From contig NZ_JBHTJT010000008.1 of assembly GCF_042676185.1 (NCBI RefSeq), positions 124,001-188,000 of the forward strand: a DNA stretch of 64,000 bases, read 5' to 3'. The translations under genes and the position numbers were made by a program. This stretch comes from Tropicimonas aquimaris (GTDB lineage: Bacteria; Pseudomonadota; Alphaproteobacteria; Rhodobacterales; Rhodobacteraceae). The stretch's first letter is position 1; every line of letters starts with the position of its first letter. The notes beneath the pieces were generated by a model that saw nothing but the letters and a program-made list of their open reading frames with translations, had not been told where the DNA came from and ran no database searches. Positions 8,251 through 16,364 of this stretch are shown here, piece by piece.

Positions 8251-8979
8251 ATGAGACAGCCTGGGGAGTTCCACCAGCGCGATCGGGAATGGCACCCGCC
8301 TGCGGCGACGCCGGAGTACAAGACCTCGGTCACCCGTTCGCCGGAGTACTCGCTGCTGAGCCTCGAACAATCGGCGAGCGAGATCACCGGGCCGACCTTC
8401 GGGCACAACGACATCAATCTGCTCGACAACGACATGATCCACAACTACGCCCAGCCCGGCGAGAGCGCCATCGGCGAGCGGATCATCCTGCATGGCCGGG
8501 TGCTGGACGAGAACGGGCGCCCGGTGCGGAACACGCTGGTCGAGGCCTGGCAGGCCAATGCCGGCGGGCGCTACCGGCACAAGAAGGATACCTACCTCGC
8601 GCCGATCGATCCGAATTTCGGCGGCTGTGGCCGTGTGCTGACCGATGAGGAGGGCTATTATTTCTTTCGTACGGTGAAGCCCGGCGCCTATCCCTGGCGC
8701 AACTGGGTCAACAGCTGGCGGCCGGCGCATATCCACCTGTCGATCTTCGGCACATCGTTCAGCCAGCGGCTGATCACCCAGTGCTATTTCGAGGGCGACC
8801 CGCTGATCGCCCGATGCCCGATCGTGAACACGATCCCCGATCAGGCGGCGCGGGATCAGCTGGTGGCGGCGCTCGACATGAACGCCACGATCCCGCTCGA
8901 CTCGATCGCCTACAAGTTCGACATCGTCCTGCGCGGGCGCCGGTCGACCCTGTTCGAGAACCGGCTGGAGGGGAACTGA
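8251..8979 (+). CDS. pcaH: protocatechuate 3,4-dioxygenase beta subunit
   Basis: A 242-residue intradiol dioxygenase subunit carrying the non-haem Fe(III) site that opens protocatechuate between C3 and C4 to beta-carboxy-cis,cis-muconate. Expected ligands are visible: a Tyr in the KKDTYLAP region, a Tyr in PGAYPWRN, and two His in RPAHIHLS. The start at 8251 (MRQPGEFHQRD) follows GGGGGAGGAGA. An in-frame ATG further left overlaps pcaC and encodes no homologous sequence. pcaG starts 2 nt after the stop. Confidence 0.95.
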   Translation: MRQPGEFHQRDREWHPPAATPEYKTSVTRSPEYSLLSLEQSASEITGPTFGHNDINLLDNDMIHNYAQPGESAIGERIILHGRVLDENGRPVRNTLVEAWQANAGGRYRHKKDTYLAPIDPNFGGCGRVLTDEEGYYFFRTVKPGAYPWRNWVNSWRPAHIHLSIFGTSFSQRLITQCYFEGDPLIARCPIVNTIPDQAARDQLVAALDMNATIPLDSIAYKFDIVLRGRRSTLFENRLEGN

Positions 8980-8981
8980 CG

Positions 8982-9602
8982 ATGGTGCAGAAGCTCGACT
9001 ACCTCAAGGAGACGCCTTCCCAGACAGCTGGGCCCTACGTCCATATCGGGCTGGCGCCCGGCGCGGCCGGCTTCGAGATCTACGACAAGGAACTCGGCTG
9101 GGACATCGCCGGGCCGAACGCGAAAGGCGAGCGTATCCGTGTGGAGGGCATCGTCATCGACGGCATCGGCTCGCCGATCAAGGACGTGCTGCTGGAGGCC
9201 TGGCAGGCCAATGCCGACGGCATCTACGCCCATCCCGAGCATCCGGGCGAGGTCGAGGACGGGTTCCGCGGCTGGGGACGCGTGATCACCGATTTCGAGA
9301 CCGGCGAATGGGGGTTCGACACCATCAAGCCCGGCCGCGTGATGGGCCGCTCGGGAAAGCTGATGGCGCCGCATATCAACCTGTGGATCGTCGCCCGCGG
9401 CATCAACGTGGGGCTGAACACCCGGATCTATTTCGACGATGAGGCGGAGGCCAACGCCAGCGATCCGGTGATCAACCTGATCGAATGGGAGCGCCGTCGC
9501 GCCACGCTGATCGCCAAGCGCGGCGAAAGCGACGGCCAGGTCGTCTACCGTTTCGACATCAAGCTGCAGGGGCAGGACGAGACGGTTTTCTTCGATATCT
9601 GA
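8982..9602 (+). CDS. pcaG: protocatechuate 3,4-dioxygenase alpha subunit
   Basis: A 206-residue partner of PcaH with the same fold but without the full iron-ligand set, as usual for the alpha chain. The opening LKETPSQTAGPYVHIGL is the hallmark of PcaG, followed by LLEAWQANADG and the C-terminal VVYRFDIKLQGQDETVFFDI. The start at 8982 lies directly behind pcaH. A hairpin followed by ATATTTTT lies 20 nt after its stop. Confidence 0.95.
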   Translation: MVQKLDYLKETPSQTAGPYVHIGLAPGAAGFEIYDKELGWDIAGPNAKGERIRVEGIVIDGIGSPIKDVLLEAWQANADGIYAHPEHPGEVEDGFRGWGRVITDFETGEWGFDTIKPGRVMGRSGKLMAPHINLWIVARGINVGLNTRIYFDDEAEANASDPVINLIEWERRRATLIAKRGESDGQVVYRFDIKLQGQDETVFFDI

Positions 9603-9617
9603 GCCGAAACCGGCGCG

Positions 9618-9646
9618 CCCCGGGGAGCGTTCCCCCGGATATTTTT
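9618..9646 (+). terminator. GC-rich hairpin with T-run after pcaG, possible (partial) terminator
   Basis: GGGGA-GCGT-TCCCC forms a 5-bp stem that extends by two pairs across one bulged C, and is followed by GGATATTTTT. The layout is that of an intrinsic terminator. It sits between pcaG and the downstream BKACE and pcaB genes and may reduce rather than stop read-through. Confidence 0.45.
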
Positions 9647-9700
9647 GAGCATATGATGAGATAGGGGTCGCACAGGACGGACCCGTAACCGGAGGCCCCA

Positions 9701-10531
9701 ATGACAAAACCCTGTATCCTGTGTTGCGCCATCACCGGATCGGTTCCGACCAAGGCCGACAACCCGGCGGTGCCGATCACGATCAGTGAGCAGATCGAAA
9801 GCAGCCAGGAGGCGTTCGAAGCCGGGGCCTCGATCATCCATGCCCACGTGCGAAACGACGACGAGACCCCGTCGAGCGATCCGGAGAAGTTCGCGCGCCT
9901 CAAGGAGGGGCTTGAGGTGCATTGCCCGGGGGTGATCGTGCAATTCTCCACCGGCGGGCGGTCGGGGGCAGGCAAGGCGCGTGGGGGGATGCTGTCGTTG
10001 CGGCCGGACATGGCCTCGCTCTCCGTCGGCTCCAACAACTTCCCGACCCGCGTCTACGAGAACCCGCCCGACCTCGTGGTCTGGCTGGCGGCCGAGATGC
10101 GAGCCTTCGAGATCACGCCGGAGGTGGAGGCGTTCGACCTCAGCCACATCCTGCAGGCAATCCGGATGCACGCGGCGGGGGAGCTGTTCGGCAAGCTCTA
10201 TGTCCAGTTCGTCATGGGGGTGAAAAACGCGATGCCCGTCGATCGCGAGGTCTTCGACTTCTACGTCCGGATGATGCGGTCCCGCGCGCCCGATGCGGAA
10301 TGGTGCGCGGCAGGTATCGGCGCGGCGCAGCTCACCGTGAATGAATGGGCCATCGCCGCGGGCGGGCATACGCGGGCGGGGCTGGAGGACAACGTGCGGC
10401 TAGATCGGGAGACGCTCGCGCCGTCCAACGCCGCCCTCATCCGCCGCGCCGCCGAACTTTGCGAGAAATACGAGCGCCCGGTTGCCACGCCCGCGCAGGC
10501 ACGCGAGATCCTCGGGCTGCGTCCGGCATGA
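9701..10531 (+). CDS. BKACE family beta-keto acid cleavage enzyme in the pca operon
   Basis: A 276-residue protein of the 3-keto-5-aminohexanoate cleavage (DUF849/BKACE) family. These Zn-dependent TIM barrels transfer the acyl part of a beta-keto acid to CoA from acetyl-CoA, releasing acetoacetate. The zinc motif HAHVRND has His at 47 and 49, and the conserved late Glu is in AGLEDNVRL. The opening CAITGSVPT is typical. Between pcaG and pcaB, the obvious substrate is beta-ketoadipate, giving succinyl-CoA plus acetoacetate in one step and bypassing PcaIJ and PcaF, which are absent from this window. Substrate is inferred from context and family range. Confidence 0.88.
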   Translation: MTKPCILCCAITGSVPTKADNPAVPITISEQIESSQEAFEAGASIIHAHVRNDDETPSSDPEKFARLKEGLEVHCPGVIVQFSTGGRSGAGKARGGMLSLRPDMASLSVGSNNFPTRVYENPPDLVVWLAAEMRAFEITPEVEAFDLSHILQAIRMHAAGELFGKLYVQFVMGVKNAMPVDREVFDFYVRMMRSRAPDAEWCAAGIGAAQLTVNEWAIAAGGHTRAGLEDNVRLDRETLAPSNAALIRRAAELCEKYERPVATPAQAREILGLRPA

Positions 10532-10619
10532 CGGAGGCGATTGACCCCCGGGCTTGGTCGGGGTTCCAATGGCCTGGATCTGACCGAGACTTTCCGACCT
10601 CCCCACAAGGCCAAGAGGC

Positions 10620-11678
10620 ATGAACCCACTGAGCCGGCAAGACCACCTGTTCGGGGCATTGTTTGCCGACCCGGAGGTCGAGAGCCATTGGTCGACGGAG
10701 CGCTTCCTTTCTGCCTTTCTGCAATTCGAGAGCGCACTGGCGCGAGCGCTGGCAGAGAGCGGCGTGGTGACCGCGGAGCAGGCCGGTGCGGCGGTGGAAG
10801 ACATCGCCAGCTTCGCGCCGGATGTCGCGAAGGTGGCCGCGACGACGCTGGTCGACGGTGTGCCGGTGCCGGAGCTGCTTCGGCAACTCCAGGCTCATAG
10901 CCGGGAAGAATGCCTGCCGGCGATCCACCGTGGGGCGACCTCACAGGACCTGATCGACACCGCCTTCGTGCTGATCCTGCGGGACATCAATGCCTTGCTG
11001 GAGGCCCGCATAGAGTCGGTGATCGACGGCTTCTCCGCGCTCGACGCGAAATGGGGGGCGGGTTCCATGATGGGGCGCACGCGCATGCAGGCCGCCGTGC
11101 CGATCTTGGTGTCGGACCGGATCCGGGCCTGGACGGCGCCGCTCAGTGACCATCTGCGCTCCCTGACAGCCTTGCGGCCGCGGCTGGAGGTCCTGCAATA
11201 CAGCGGTGCGGTCGGAAACCGATCGGCGCTCGGGCCGGACGGCGACGCGGTCGCCCGGGTGCTGGGCCGCGAACTTGGGCTCGGGGAGCCGGGGCGTGGC
11301 TGGCACACGGAGCGCGGCGTGTTCGCGGAATACGCGGGGCTGCTGTCGATGATCTCGGCAACCCTTGGAAAGTTTGGCCAGGACATCTGCCTGATGGCTC
11401 AACAACAGGACGGCGAACTGGAGATGCTCGGCGGTGGAACCAGTTCGGCCATGCCGCACAAGCAGAATCCCGTGCTTGCCGAGCTTTTGGTCACGCATGC
11501 CCGGTTCAACGCGACCATGCTGCCGAACATGCACCACGCGATGATCCACGAGCAGGAGCGCTCCGGTGCGGCATGGACGCTGGAATGGATGACCCTTCCG
11601 CAGATGACGGTCACGACCGGCAAGGCTCTGCGGATGGCGGATGATCTCCAGCGCAAGATCGTTCGGCTTGGGGCCTGA
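10620..11678 (+). CDS. pcaB: 3-carboxy-cis,cis-muconate cycloisomerase
   Basis: A 352-residue fumarase/aspartase superfamily enzyme that lactonises beta-carboxy-cis,cis-muconate to gamma-carboxymuconolactone. The superfamily signature GTSSAMPHKQNPV is near residue 272 and an N-terminal THRGATSQDLIDTA-like stretch (IHRGATSQDLIDTA) near residue 100. The short form of about 350 residues is normal in alphaproteobacteria. It is the last pca gene, 88 nt after the BKACE gene, and follows no obvious separate promoter. Confidence 0.93.
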   Translation: MNPLSRQDHLFGALFADPEVESHWSTERFLSAFLQFESALARALAESGVVTAEQAGAAVEDIASFAPDVAKVAATTLVDGVPVPELLRQLQAHSREECLPAIHRGATSQDLIDTAFVLILRDINALLEARIESVIDGFSALDAKWGAGSMMGRTRMQAAVPILVSDRIRAWTAPLSDHLRSLTALRPRLEVLQYSGAVGNRSALGPDGDAVARVLGRELGLGEPGRGWHTERGVFAEYAGLLSMISATLGKFGQDICLMAQQQDGELEMLGGGTSSAMPHKQNPVLAELLVTHARFNATMLPNMHHAMIHEQERSGAAWTLEWMTLPQMTVTTGKALRMADDLQRKIVRLGA

Positions 11679-11929
11679 CCCTTGGGCGCGCCGGCACGAC
11701 GCTGCGTCGAGACGATGGGTTCTCAACCGGCAGTCAGATTCCGAGTGGCCGGGACCTGCAGCGGCGGCACTGCAACGAGCGGAAGGGCCCTCGAAATACC
11801 GCACGCAGGACGGCGTTTGTCCGACTGTCTCATTCGGTCAACGACATTCGAAGTCACCGAAATGTGATATACTGGCGACCAGGAGGCGCAGAGCCTTGTC
11901 GGGCATCTGCAAACTGGGAGGATCAGGAC

Positions 11930-13207
11930 ATGACCGACGTGAAATCCTTGGCGTTGGCCTGCATTACAGGCGTTGTTCTCTGTGCTGTCGCTGGCCCGCT
12001 TCGGGCTCAGCACGTAGCGCCGGAAGCGGACCTCCAGACCGGAGACACGGCCGGGCCGGGTGCGCCGGAGCCAAACCCTCTCGGTATCTTCTCGCATGGC
12101 TACGTTCGGGTCGGCGTCGGCTCGACCGACGATGATCCGATGCTTGCCTTCCAGCTCGATGGCGCCGAGAGCAAGTATCGGCTGGGCAACGAAAGCGACT
12201 TCTATGGCGAAGCGTCGCTGGGCATCCGCACACCGATGGCCGGCGGCTCGGACTTCGTCGCCGAGATTATGCTCAACGGATGGGCCGATTCCAATTTCCT
12301 CGTCTGGGGCGATGATCCGAACGAGGACGGTGGCGTCGCCCAGGCCTATGCCGGCATCGAGCGGCTGGGCAGTGGAGCAGCGGCGGAGGCCTTCCTGTGG
12401 GCCGGGCGGCGCTATTACCGGCGGCGCGATGTCCACATGACCGATTTCTATTACGAGAATTATTCGAACGACGGGATCGGTCTGGAGAACCTCGACTTCG
12501 GTGGTTTCCACCTCTCCTCGGCACTGTTCTACTACGACGACGACGACCTGGATTACGAGGCCGGGACCCTCGATCTGCGCATCCATGACATCGCGCTCGG
12601 CGGCGCATGGCTTGGCGAGATCGGCCTCTCCTATACAGGCACCGATGGGCAGGATGCGCCCTCAGACAACGATGGCTATGCGATCCGGCTCCACGCGGCG
12701 AACCTGGAGCTGCCCTGGGGTGAATGGCAGAACGCGCTCATGTACGGGCGGGGATCGGGCATCGGTTTCAACTCTTCCGGCAATCCCGGTGTCTCGTCCG
12801 ATGACGACCGCTGGCGCTTCGTCACACAGGCTCTCTTCGCCACCACCGAAGAGTTCCAGACCCAGGCAACGGGCGTCTGGCAACGCACACGGATAGGCGA
12901 TGATACGGAAACCTGGTGGTCGGTGGGCGCCCGCCCGCAATACAACATCACCGACAATTTCGGCCTCGCGGTCGAATTCGGCTACGACGTCGTGGTCCCG
13001 GAGGATGGGGACAGCGCGACCCTCGGCAAGGTCACCTTCGCGCCGTTCTACAGCTTCGGAAAGACCGGGTTCTTCGCCCGGCCCCAGCTGCGCGCCTTCG
13101 TGACCTACGCCAAGTGGAGCGACCCCGGCGTGATTACCCAGCAGGCAGCTCTCGGGAATGCGACGGACGGAACCACCTTTGGCATTCAGTACGAGAACTG
13201 GTGGTAG
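11930..13207 (+). CDS. LamB/maltoporin-like outer-membrane porin
   Basis: A 425-residue exported beta-barrel. Residues 1-26 (MTDVKSLALA...GPLRAQ) are a signal peptide. The mature protein shows maltoporin-like landmarks: SHGYVRVGVG, FQLDGAESKYRLGNESDFYGE, AGRRYYRRRDVHMTDFYYEN and the C-terminal TFGIQYENWW, whose terminal Trp suits barrel assembly. The start at 11930 is behind GGGAGGATCAGG; an upstream in-frame ATG at 11864 would place non-signal sequence before the leader. A TATACT element at 11868-11873 could be the -10 of its promoter. The substrate is probably a sugar or other small solute; it converges on the TRAP genes and may supply them. Confidence 0.8.
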   Translation: MTDVKSLALACITGVVLCAVAGPLRAQHVAPEADLQTGDTAGPGAPEPNPLGIFSHGYVRVGVGSTDDDPMLAFQLDGAESKYRLGNESDFYGEASLGIRTPMAGGSDFVAEIMLNGWADSNFLVWGDDPNEDGGVAQAYAGIERLGSGAAAEAFLWAGRRYYRRRDVHMTDFYYENYSNDGIGLENLDFGGFHLSSALFYYDDDDLDYEAGTLDLRIHDIALGGAWLGEIGLSYTGTDGQDAPSDNDGYAIRLHAANLELPWGEWQNALMYGRGSGIGFNSSGNPGVSSDDDRWRFVTQALFATTEEFQTQATGVWQRTRIGDDTETWWSVGARPQYNITDNFGLAVEFGYDVVVPEDGDSATLGKVTFAPFYSFGKTGFFARPQLRAFVTYAKWSDPGVITQQAALGNATDGTTFGIQYENWW

Positions 13208-13293
13208 GATCCGGACCTCGCCCGTGCGCGTGACGTAGGGGCCGAGTGGCCGACCCGGTGCCGCAATGCGGCGCGGCCCGGCCACGAGGGGCG

Positions 13294-14598
13294 TCAGTTC
13301 GAGAGTGTGAGCGCGGGGACGAGGATCACGATCAGCAGCGCCACGCCCATCGTCAGGGCGAAGGGCAGGGCGCCGATGAAGATATCCTTCAGCGAAATGG
13401 ACCGATCCTCGAGCGATCCCTTGATGACGAAGCAGGCGATCCCGAGCGGCGGGGTCAGCAGTCCGATCTCGACACCGATCACGGTGACGACGCCGAGCCA
13501 GACCAGGTCGACCTCGTAGGTCAGGAAGGCCGGGATGAAAAGCGGCACGAGCAGGAGGATGATCGACGTCGAGTCGAGGATGGTCCCGAGGAACACCATC
13601 AGCGCGACGTAGATCAGCAGGACCATCGCAAAGCTCGCCTCCATGCCGGTCAGTTCGCTGGCCAGCAGCGAGGGGATGCCGAGGACGCCCAGCATCCGGG
13701 AGTACATGCTCGCCGCGATGATGAGAAACAGGATCGATGCGGTGACCCGGCCGGTATCGGCGGCGAGCCGCCAGAGCACGGGAAGCGACAGCTTGCCCTT
13801 GAGCGCCGCCGTAATCATCGCGGCAAAGGCGCCGGCCGCGCCCGCTTCGGTCGGCGTGAAGATACCGCCGTAGATGCCGCCCAGCACCAGAACGATCAGC
13901 ACGATCGCCGGCGCAAGCAGGCGCAGCGATTCAACCAGTCCGAGCCCCGGCCCGTCGTCGGCCACCACGGCACGCCCGGTGAAGCCGGGCGCGAAACGGC
14001 AGAGGCCGAGGATGAGCAGGCAATAGAGCGCGGCCAGAACCAGGCCGGGCAGGATGCCGGCGGTGAACATGTCGGCGATGGAGACCTCGGCGATCAGGCC
14101 GTAGACGATCAGCAGGACCGAGGGCGGGATCAGCATTCCCAGCACCGAGGAGCCGGCCACGACCCCGACCGAGAAGCGCGCGGAATGGCCGTAGCGCATC
14201 ATCTCCGGCACCGCGATACGGGTGAAGATCGCGGCCGAGGCGATGGAGATCCCGGTGATCGCCGCGAAGACCGCGTTGGCGGCCACCGTCGCGATGCCCA
14301 ACCCGCCGTTGAGCTTGCGGAAAGCCGAGTTCGCCACGGTGTAGATGTCCCGGCCGAGGCCGGCCTCGTTCACGAACATCCCCATGAGGACGAACAGCGG
14401 CACCACGCCAAAGGAGTAGGAGGCGATGGCGTCCTTGGTGACCAGCGTCATCAGCGACAGCGCCAGCTCGGCATTCGACTTGTAGAGCCAGAGCGCGACG
14501 AAGGAGACGGAGGCGAGCGCGATCGCGACATGCATCCCCAGGTAGATCAGGCCGATCATCGCCAGCAGCGAGATCGTGCCCAGCTCAAGTCCGGTCAT
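13294..14598 (-). CDS. TRAP transporter large permease (DctM type)
   Basis: A 434-residue, very hydrophobic protein with about 12 membrane segments, the proton/sodium-coupled transport subunit of a tripartite ATP-independent periplasmic transporter. Typical DctM stretches are SFGVVPLFVLMGMFVNEAG, GTLGMLIPPSVL-like SSVLGMLIPPSVLLIVYG, FTPTEAGAAGAF and LLTPPLGIACFVIKG. The ATG at 14598 overlaps the end of the dctQ frame by 14 nt; an earlier ATG at 14643 encodes non-permease sequence. Because the dctQ frame has an amber codon 110 nt upstream, translational coupling into this gene may be reduced. Confidence 0.92.
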   Translation of the reverse strand: MTGLELGTISLLAMIGLIYLGMHVAIALASVSFVALWLYKSNAELALSLMTLVTKDAIASYSFGVVPLFVLMGMFVNEAGLGRDIYTVANSAFRKLNGGLGIATVAANAVFAAITGISIASAAIFTRIAVPEMMRYGHSARFSVGVVAGSSVLGMLIPPSVLLIVYGLIAEVSIADMFTAGILPGLVLAALYCLLILGLCRFAPGFTGRAVVADDGPGLGLVESLRLLAPAIVLIVLVLGGIYGGIFTPTEAGAAGAFAAMITAALKGKLSLPVLWRLAADTGRVTASILFLIIAASMYSRMLGVLGIPSLLASELTGMEASFAMVLLIYVALMVFLGTILDSTSIILLLVPLFIPAFLTYEVDLVWLGVVTVIGVEIGLLTPPLGIACFVIKGSLEDRSISLKDIFIGALPFALTMGVALLIVILVPALTLSN

Positions 14599-15103
14599 TG
14601 GGTGCCTCCTGCGGGCCGAGAGTGCGGCCCCGCGCAGCGGCATAGCTGCGGGCCAGGTAGTTGAGGCTTCCGAGCGCCGCCCCGACCACGATGCAGGCCA
14701 GCGCGGGCTAGATCGGGGCGGTGAAGATGCCGGGGTTGCCGGTAAACAGGTTCCGCTCGATCGCCCCGGTCAGCTTGAACCACATGCCATAGGCGATCCC
14801 CGCCATGACCGCGGCGCCGACCATCGAGAAGGCGGTATCGAGGATCCGGCCAAGAACGAGGCTCCTGGCCGCAAGTGTGTGAAACAGGCCGTCCGACCGG
14901 ATGAAGGCATCGGTCGCGATGGCATTCGGGATCTGCAGGAAGACGAGCGCGACGATGGCAAGCTCCACGATCTCGGGCACGCCCGCGATGGGTTGGGAGG
15001 CGAGCGTCCGCATCGCGATGTCGCAGCAGATCAGGATCATCTGTGCGACGACCAGCGTGGTGCCGATCGCCGCACAGGACCGGTTGGCAAGGTTCAGGAT
15101 CAT
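14585..15103 (-). pseudogene. TRAP transporter small permease (DctQ type) interrupted by an in-frame amber codon
   Basis: The frame opens MILNLANRSCAAIGTTLVV and encodes four membrane segments, but a TAG (CTA on the + strand at 14708-14710) stops it after 131 residues. The same frame continues without further stops for 40 codons (PALACIVVGAALGSLNYLAR...) to a TGA at 14585-14587 overlapping dctM, giving the normal length of about 172. The stop falls at the conserved Trp of the 'xWPxxxI' motif preceding the last membrane segment; the second DctQ in this window (31072) has EWPLAWI there. TGG to TAG is the simplest explanation. Either a real nonsense mutation or a sequencing error. Confidence 0.85.
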
Positions 15104-15164
15104 CCGGATCTCCGGGAGTCGGCGCCGCCGCGAGGGAGGGGGGGGGACGGCGGCGCCGGGGCCC

Positions 15165-16229
15165 TTACCTTGCCGACCAGTCGCGCAGGACCGGTTGGCC
15201 CGCCGCGCGCATGGCCTCGATATAGGCCGACAGGATCTCGTCGCCCGGCGCGCCCATGGCGGTGACCTCCTCGGCCCATTCTCCTGCGATGTTGTCCATG
15301 CCCTCGGCCCAGGCGGTGCGCTCCTCGACCGGCACCTCGACGATCGTCGCGCCGCTGGCCTGCATGTTGTCGAGCGCCTTCTGGGCTTCGCTCATCGAGT
15401 ATTGCGCGAGTTCCTTCCGGTAGATCTCGGCTGATGCCTCGATGGCTGCCTTCACCTCGTCCGGCAGGCCGTCCCAGGTCTGCAGGTTCATGCTGAGCGC
15501 CATGGAATTCACGCCGCCGAAGTCGACCTTCACGATGGTCGGCGCGGCTTCGTAGATCTTGAAGGATTCCGCCGCCGTGGCCCAGACCATCGCCCCGTCG
15601 AAGATGCCGGTGGCGACCCCGTTGTAGAAATCGGCCAGGGTGGAGGACACGCCCGTCGCCCCGACGCTTTCGACGTACCGCAGGTTCATCCCCGCGCCGC
15701 CGAGCTTGTGACCGGAGAGGCTTTCCTTGCCCGCGTAATCGCCCTTGAGGAAGATCTGGTAGTTGTCCACCGCGGCGAGGCTGGTCAGCATGTGCTGGTT
15801 GTTGTCGTCCCAGACCTGCAGCATCGCCGGGAACTTTTCCGACAGGTCGTTCACGGTCGCGGAGATCAGGTCGATATCCGTCGACACGAAGGGGGTCGCG
15901 TAGGCGATGTCGTAGACCCGCAGGCGGTCGGGATGAAACACCGTCTGGACCACGCCGATATCGGCCAACCCGCTTTCGATGGCTTCGAGCTCTCCCTTCG
16001 GCGCGACGATTGCGCCGCCCCAGCCGTAGGTCCATTCGATCTGGTAGGCGCCGGTCTCGGCGAGGCGCTTCTCGACCTCAGGCACGAAGATCTCTTCGAA
16101 CTTTCCGACCCAGGCCGCCGTGGTCGGGTAGCCCGAAACGGTCGTCAGCCGGATCGTCTCTTGGGCGGTTGCGGTCGCCGTCGCGGCCACGGTCAGCGCG
16201 AGCGCCAACGCGAGCGTTGTGCATTTCAT
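15165..16229 (-). CDS. TRAP transporter substrate-binding protein (DctP type)
   Basis: A 354-residue periplasmic solute receptor. Residues 1-22 (MKCTTLALALALTVAATATATA) form a Sec signal peptide. The mature part shows the DctP fold: YTYGWGGAIVAPKGELEAIESGLADIGVV early, and LADFYNGVATGIFDGAMVWATA near the ligand site. The start at 16229 has GGAGGAG 9 nt upstream and places the leader correctly; an earlier in-frame ATG at 16265 does not. It is the first gene of the leftward TRAP operon and is divergent from the OsmC-like gene. Ligand unknown, presumably an organic acid. Confidence 0.9.
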   Translation of the reverse strand: MKCTTLALALALTVAATATATAQETIRLTTVSGYPTTAAWVGKFEEIFVPEVEKRLAETGAYQIEWTYGWGGAIVAPKGELEAIESGLADIGVVQTVFHPDRLRVYDIAYATPFVSTDIDLISATVNDLSEKFPAMLQVWDDNNQHMLTSLAAVDNYQIFLKGDYAGKESLSGHKLGGAGMNLRYVESVGATGVSSTLADFYNGVATGIFDGAMVWATAAESFKIYEAAPTIVKVDFGGVNSMALSMNLQTWDGLPDEVKAAIEASAEIYRKELAQYSMSEAQKALDNMQASGATIVEVPVEERTAWAEGMDNIAGEWAEEVTAMGAPGDEILSAYIEAMRAAGQPVLRDWSAR

Positions 16230-16260
16230 GGACTGGTTCTCCTCCCAGTATTTAGCAATG

Positions 16261-16319
16261 TGCAAATCAGCTTGCTATATGCAAACGAATAAATCAAAAA
16301 ATACCATGATGCAAATCAG
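16261..16319. repeat. TGCAAATCAG direct repeats in the dctP/osmC-like divergent promoter
   Basis: TGCAAATCAG occurs at 16261-16270 and again at 16310-16319, with a third partial copy TGCAAACGAA at 16280-16289. The copies lie in an AT-rich stretch between the divergent TRAP and OsmC-like genes, immediately left of the ACCG-N5-CGGT palindrome. They are candidate binding sites for a regulator; which one is unknown. Confidence 0.4.
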
Positions 16320-16320
16320 G

Positions 16321-16339
16321 TGCACCGCAATACGGTGCA
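16321..16339. promoter_or_regulatory. perfect palindrome TGCACCG-N5-CGGTGCA, candidate IclR operator
   Basis: A perfect 7-5-7 inverted repeat (spacer CAATA) between dctP and the OsmC-like gene, 25 nt before the GTG start of the latter. Its core ACCG-CAATA-CGGT matches three sites upstream of the cyclase operon at 19330, 19351 and 19374. An IclR gene lies downstream on each side, so this is a likely IclR operator. Confidence 0.6.
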
Positions 16340-16364
16340 ACTCGCACATCAGGAGGAGACGCAA

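Noticed and set aside
13246..14664. A 472-codon plus-strand open frame opposite dctM
   Set aside because: The translation is almost purely charged (Asp, Arg, Gln, His), the complement of a hydrophobic permease read in the wrong strand.
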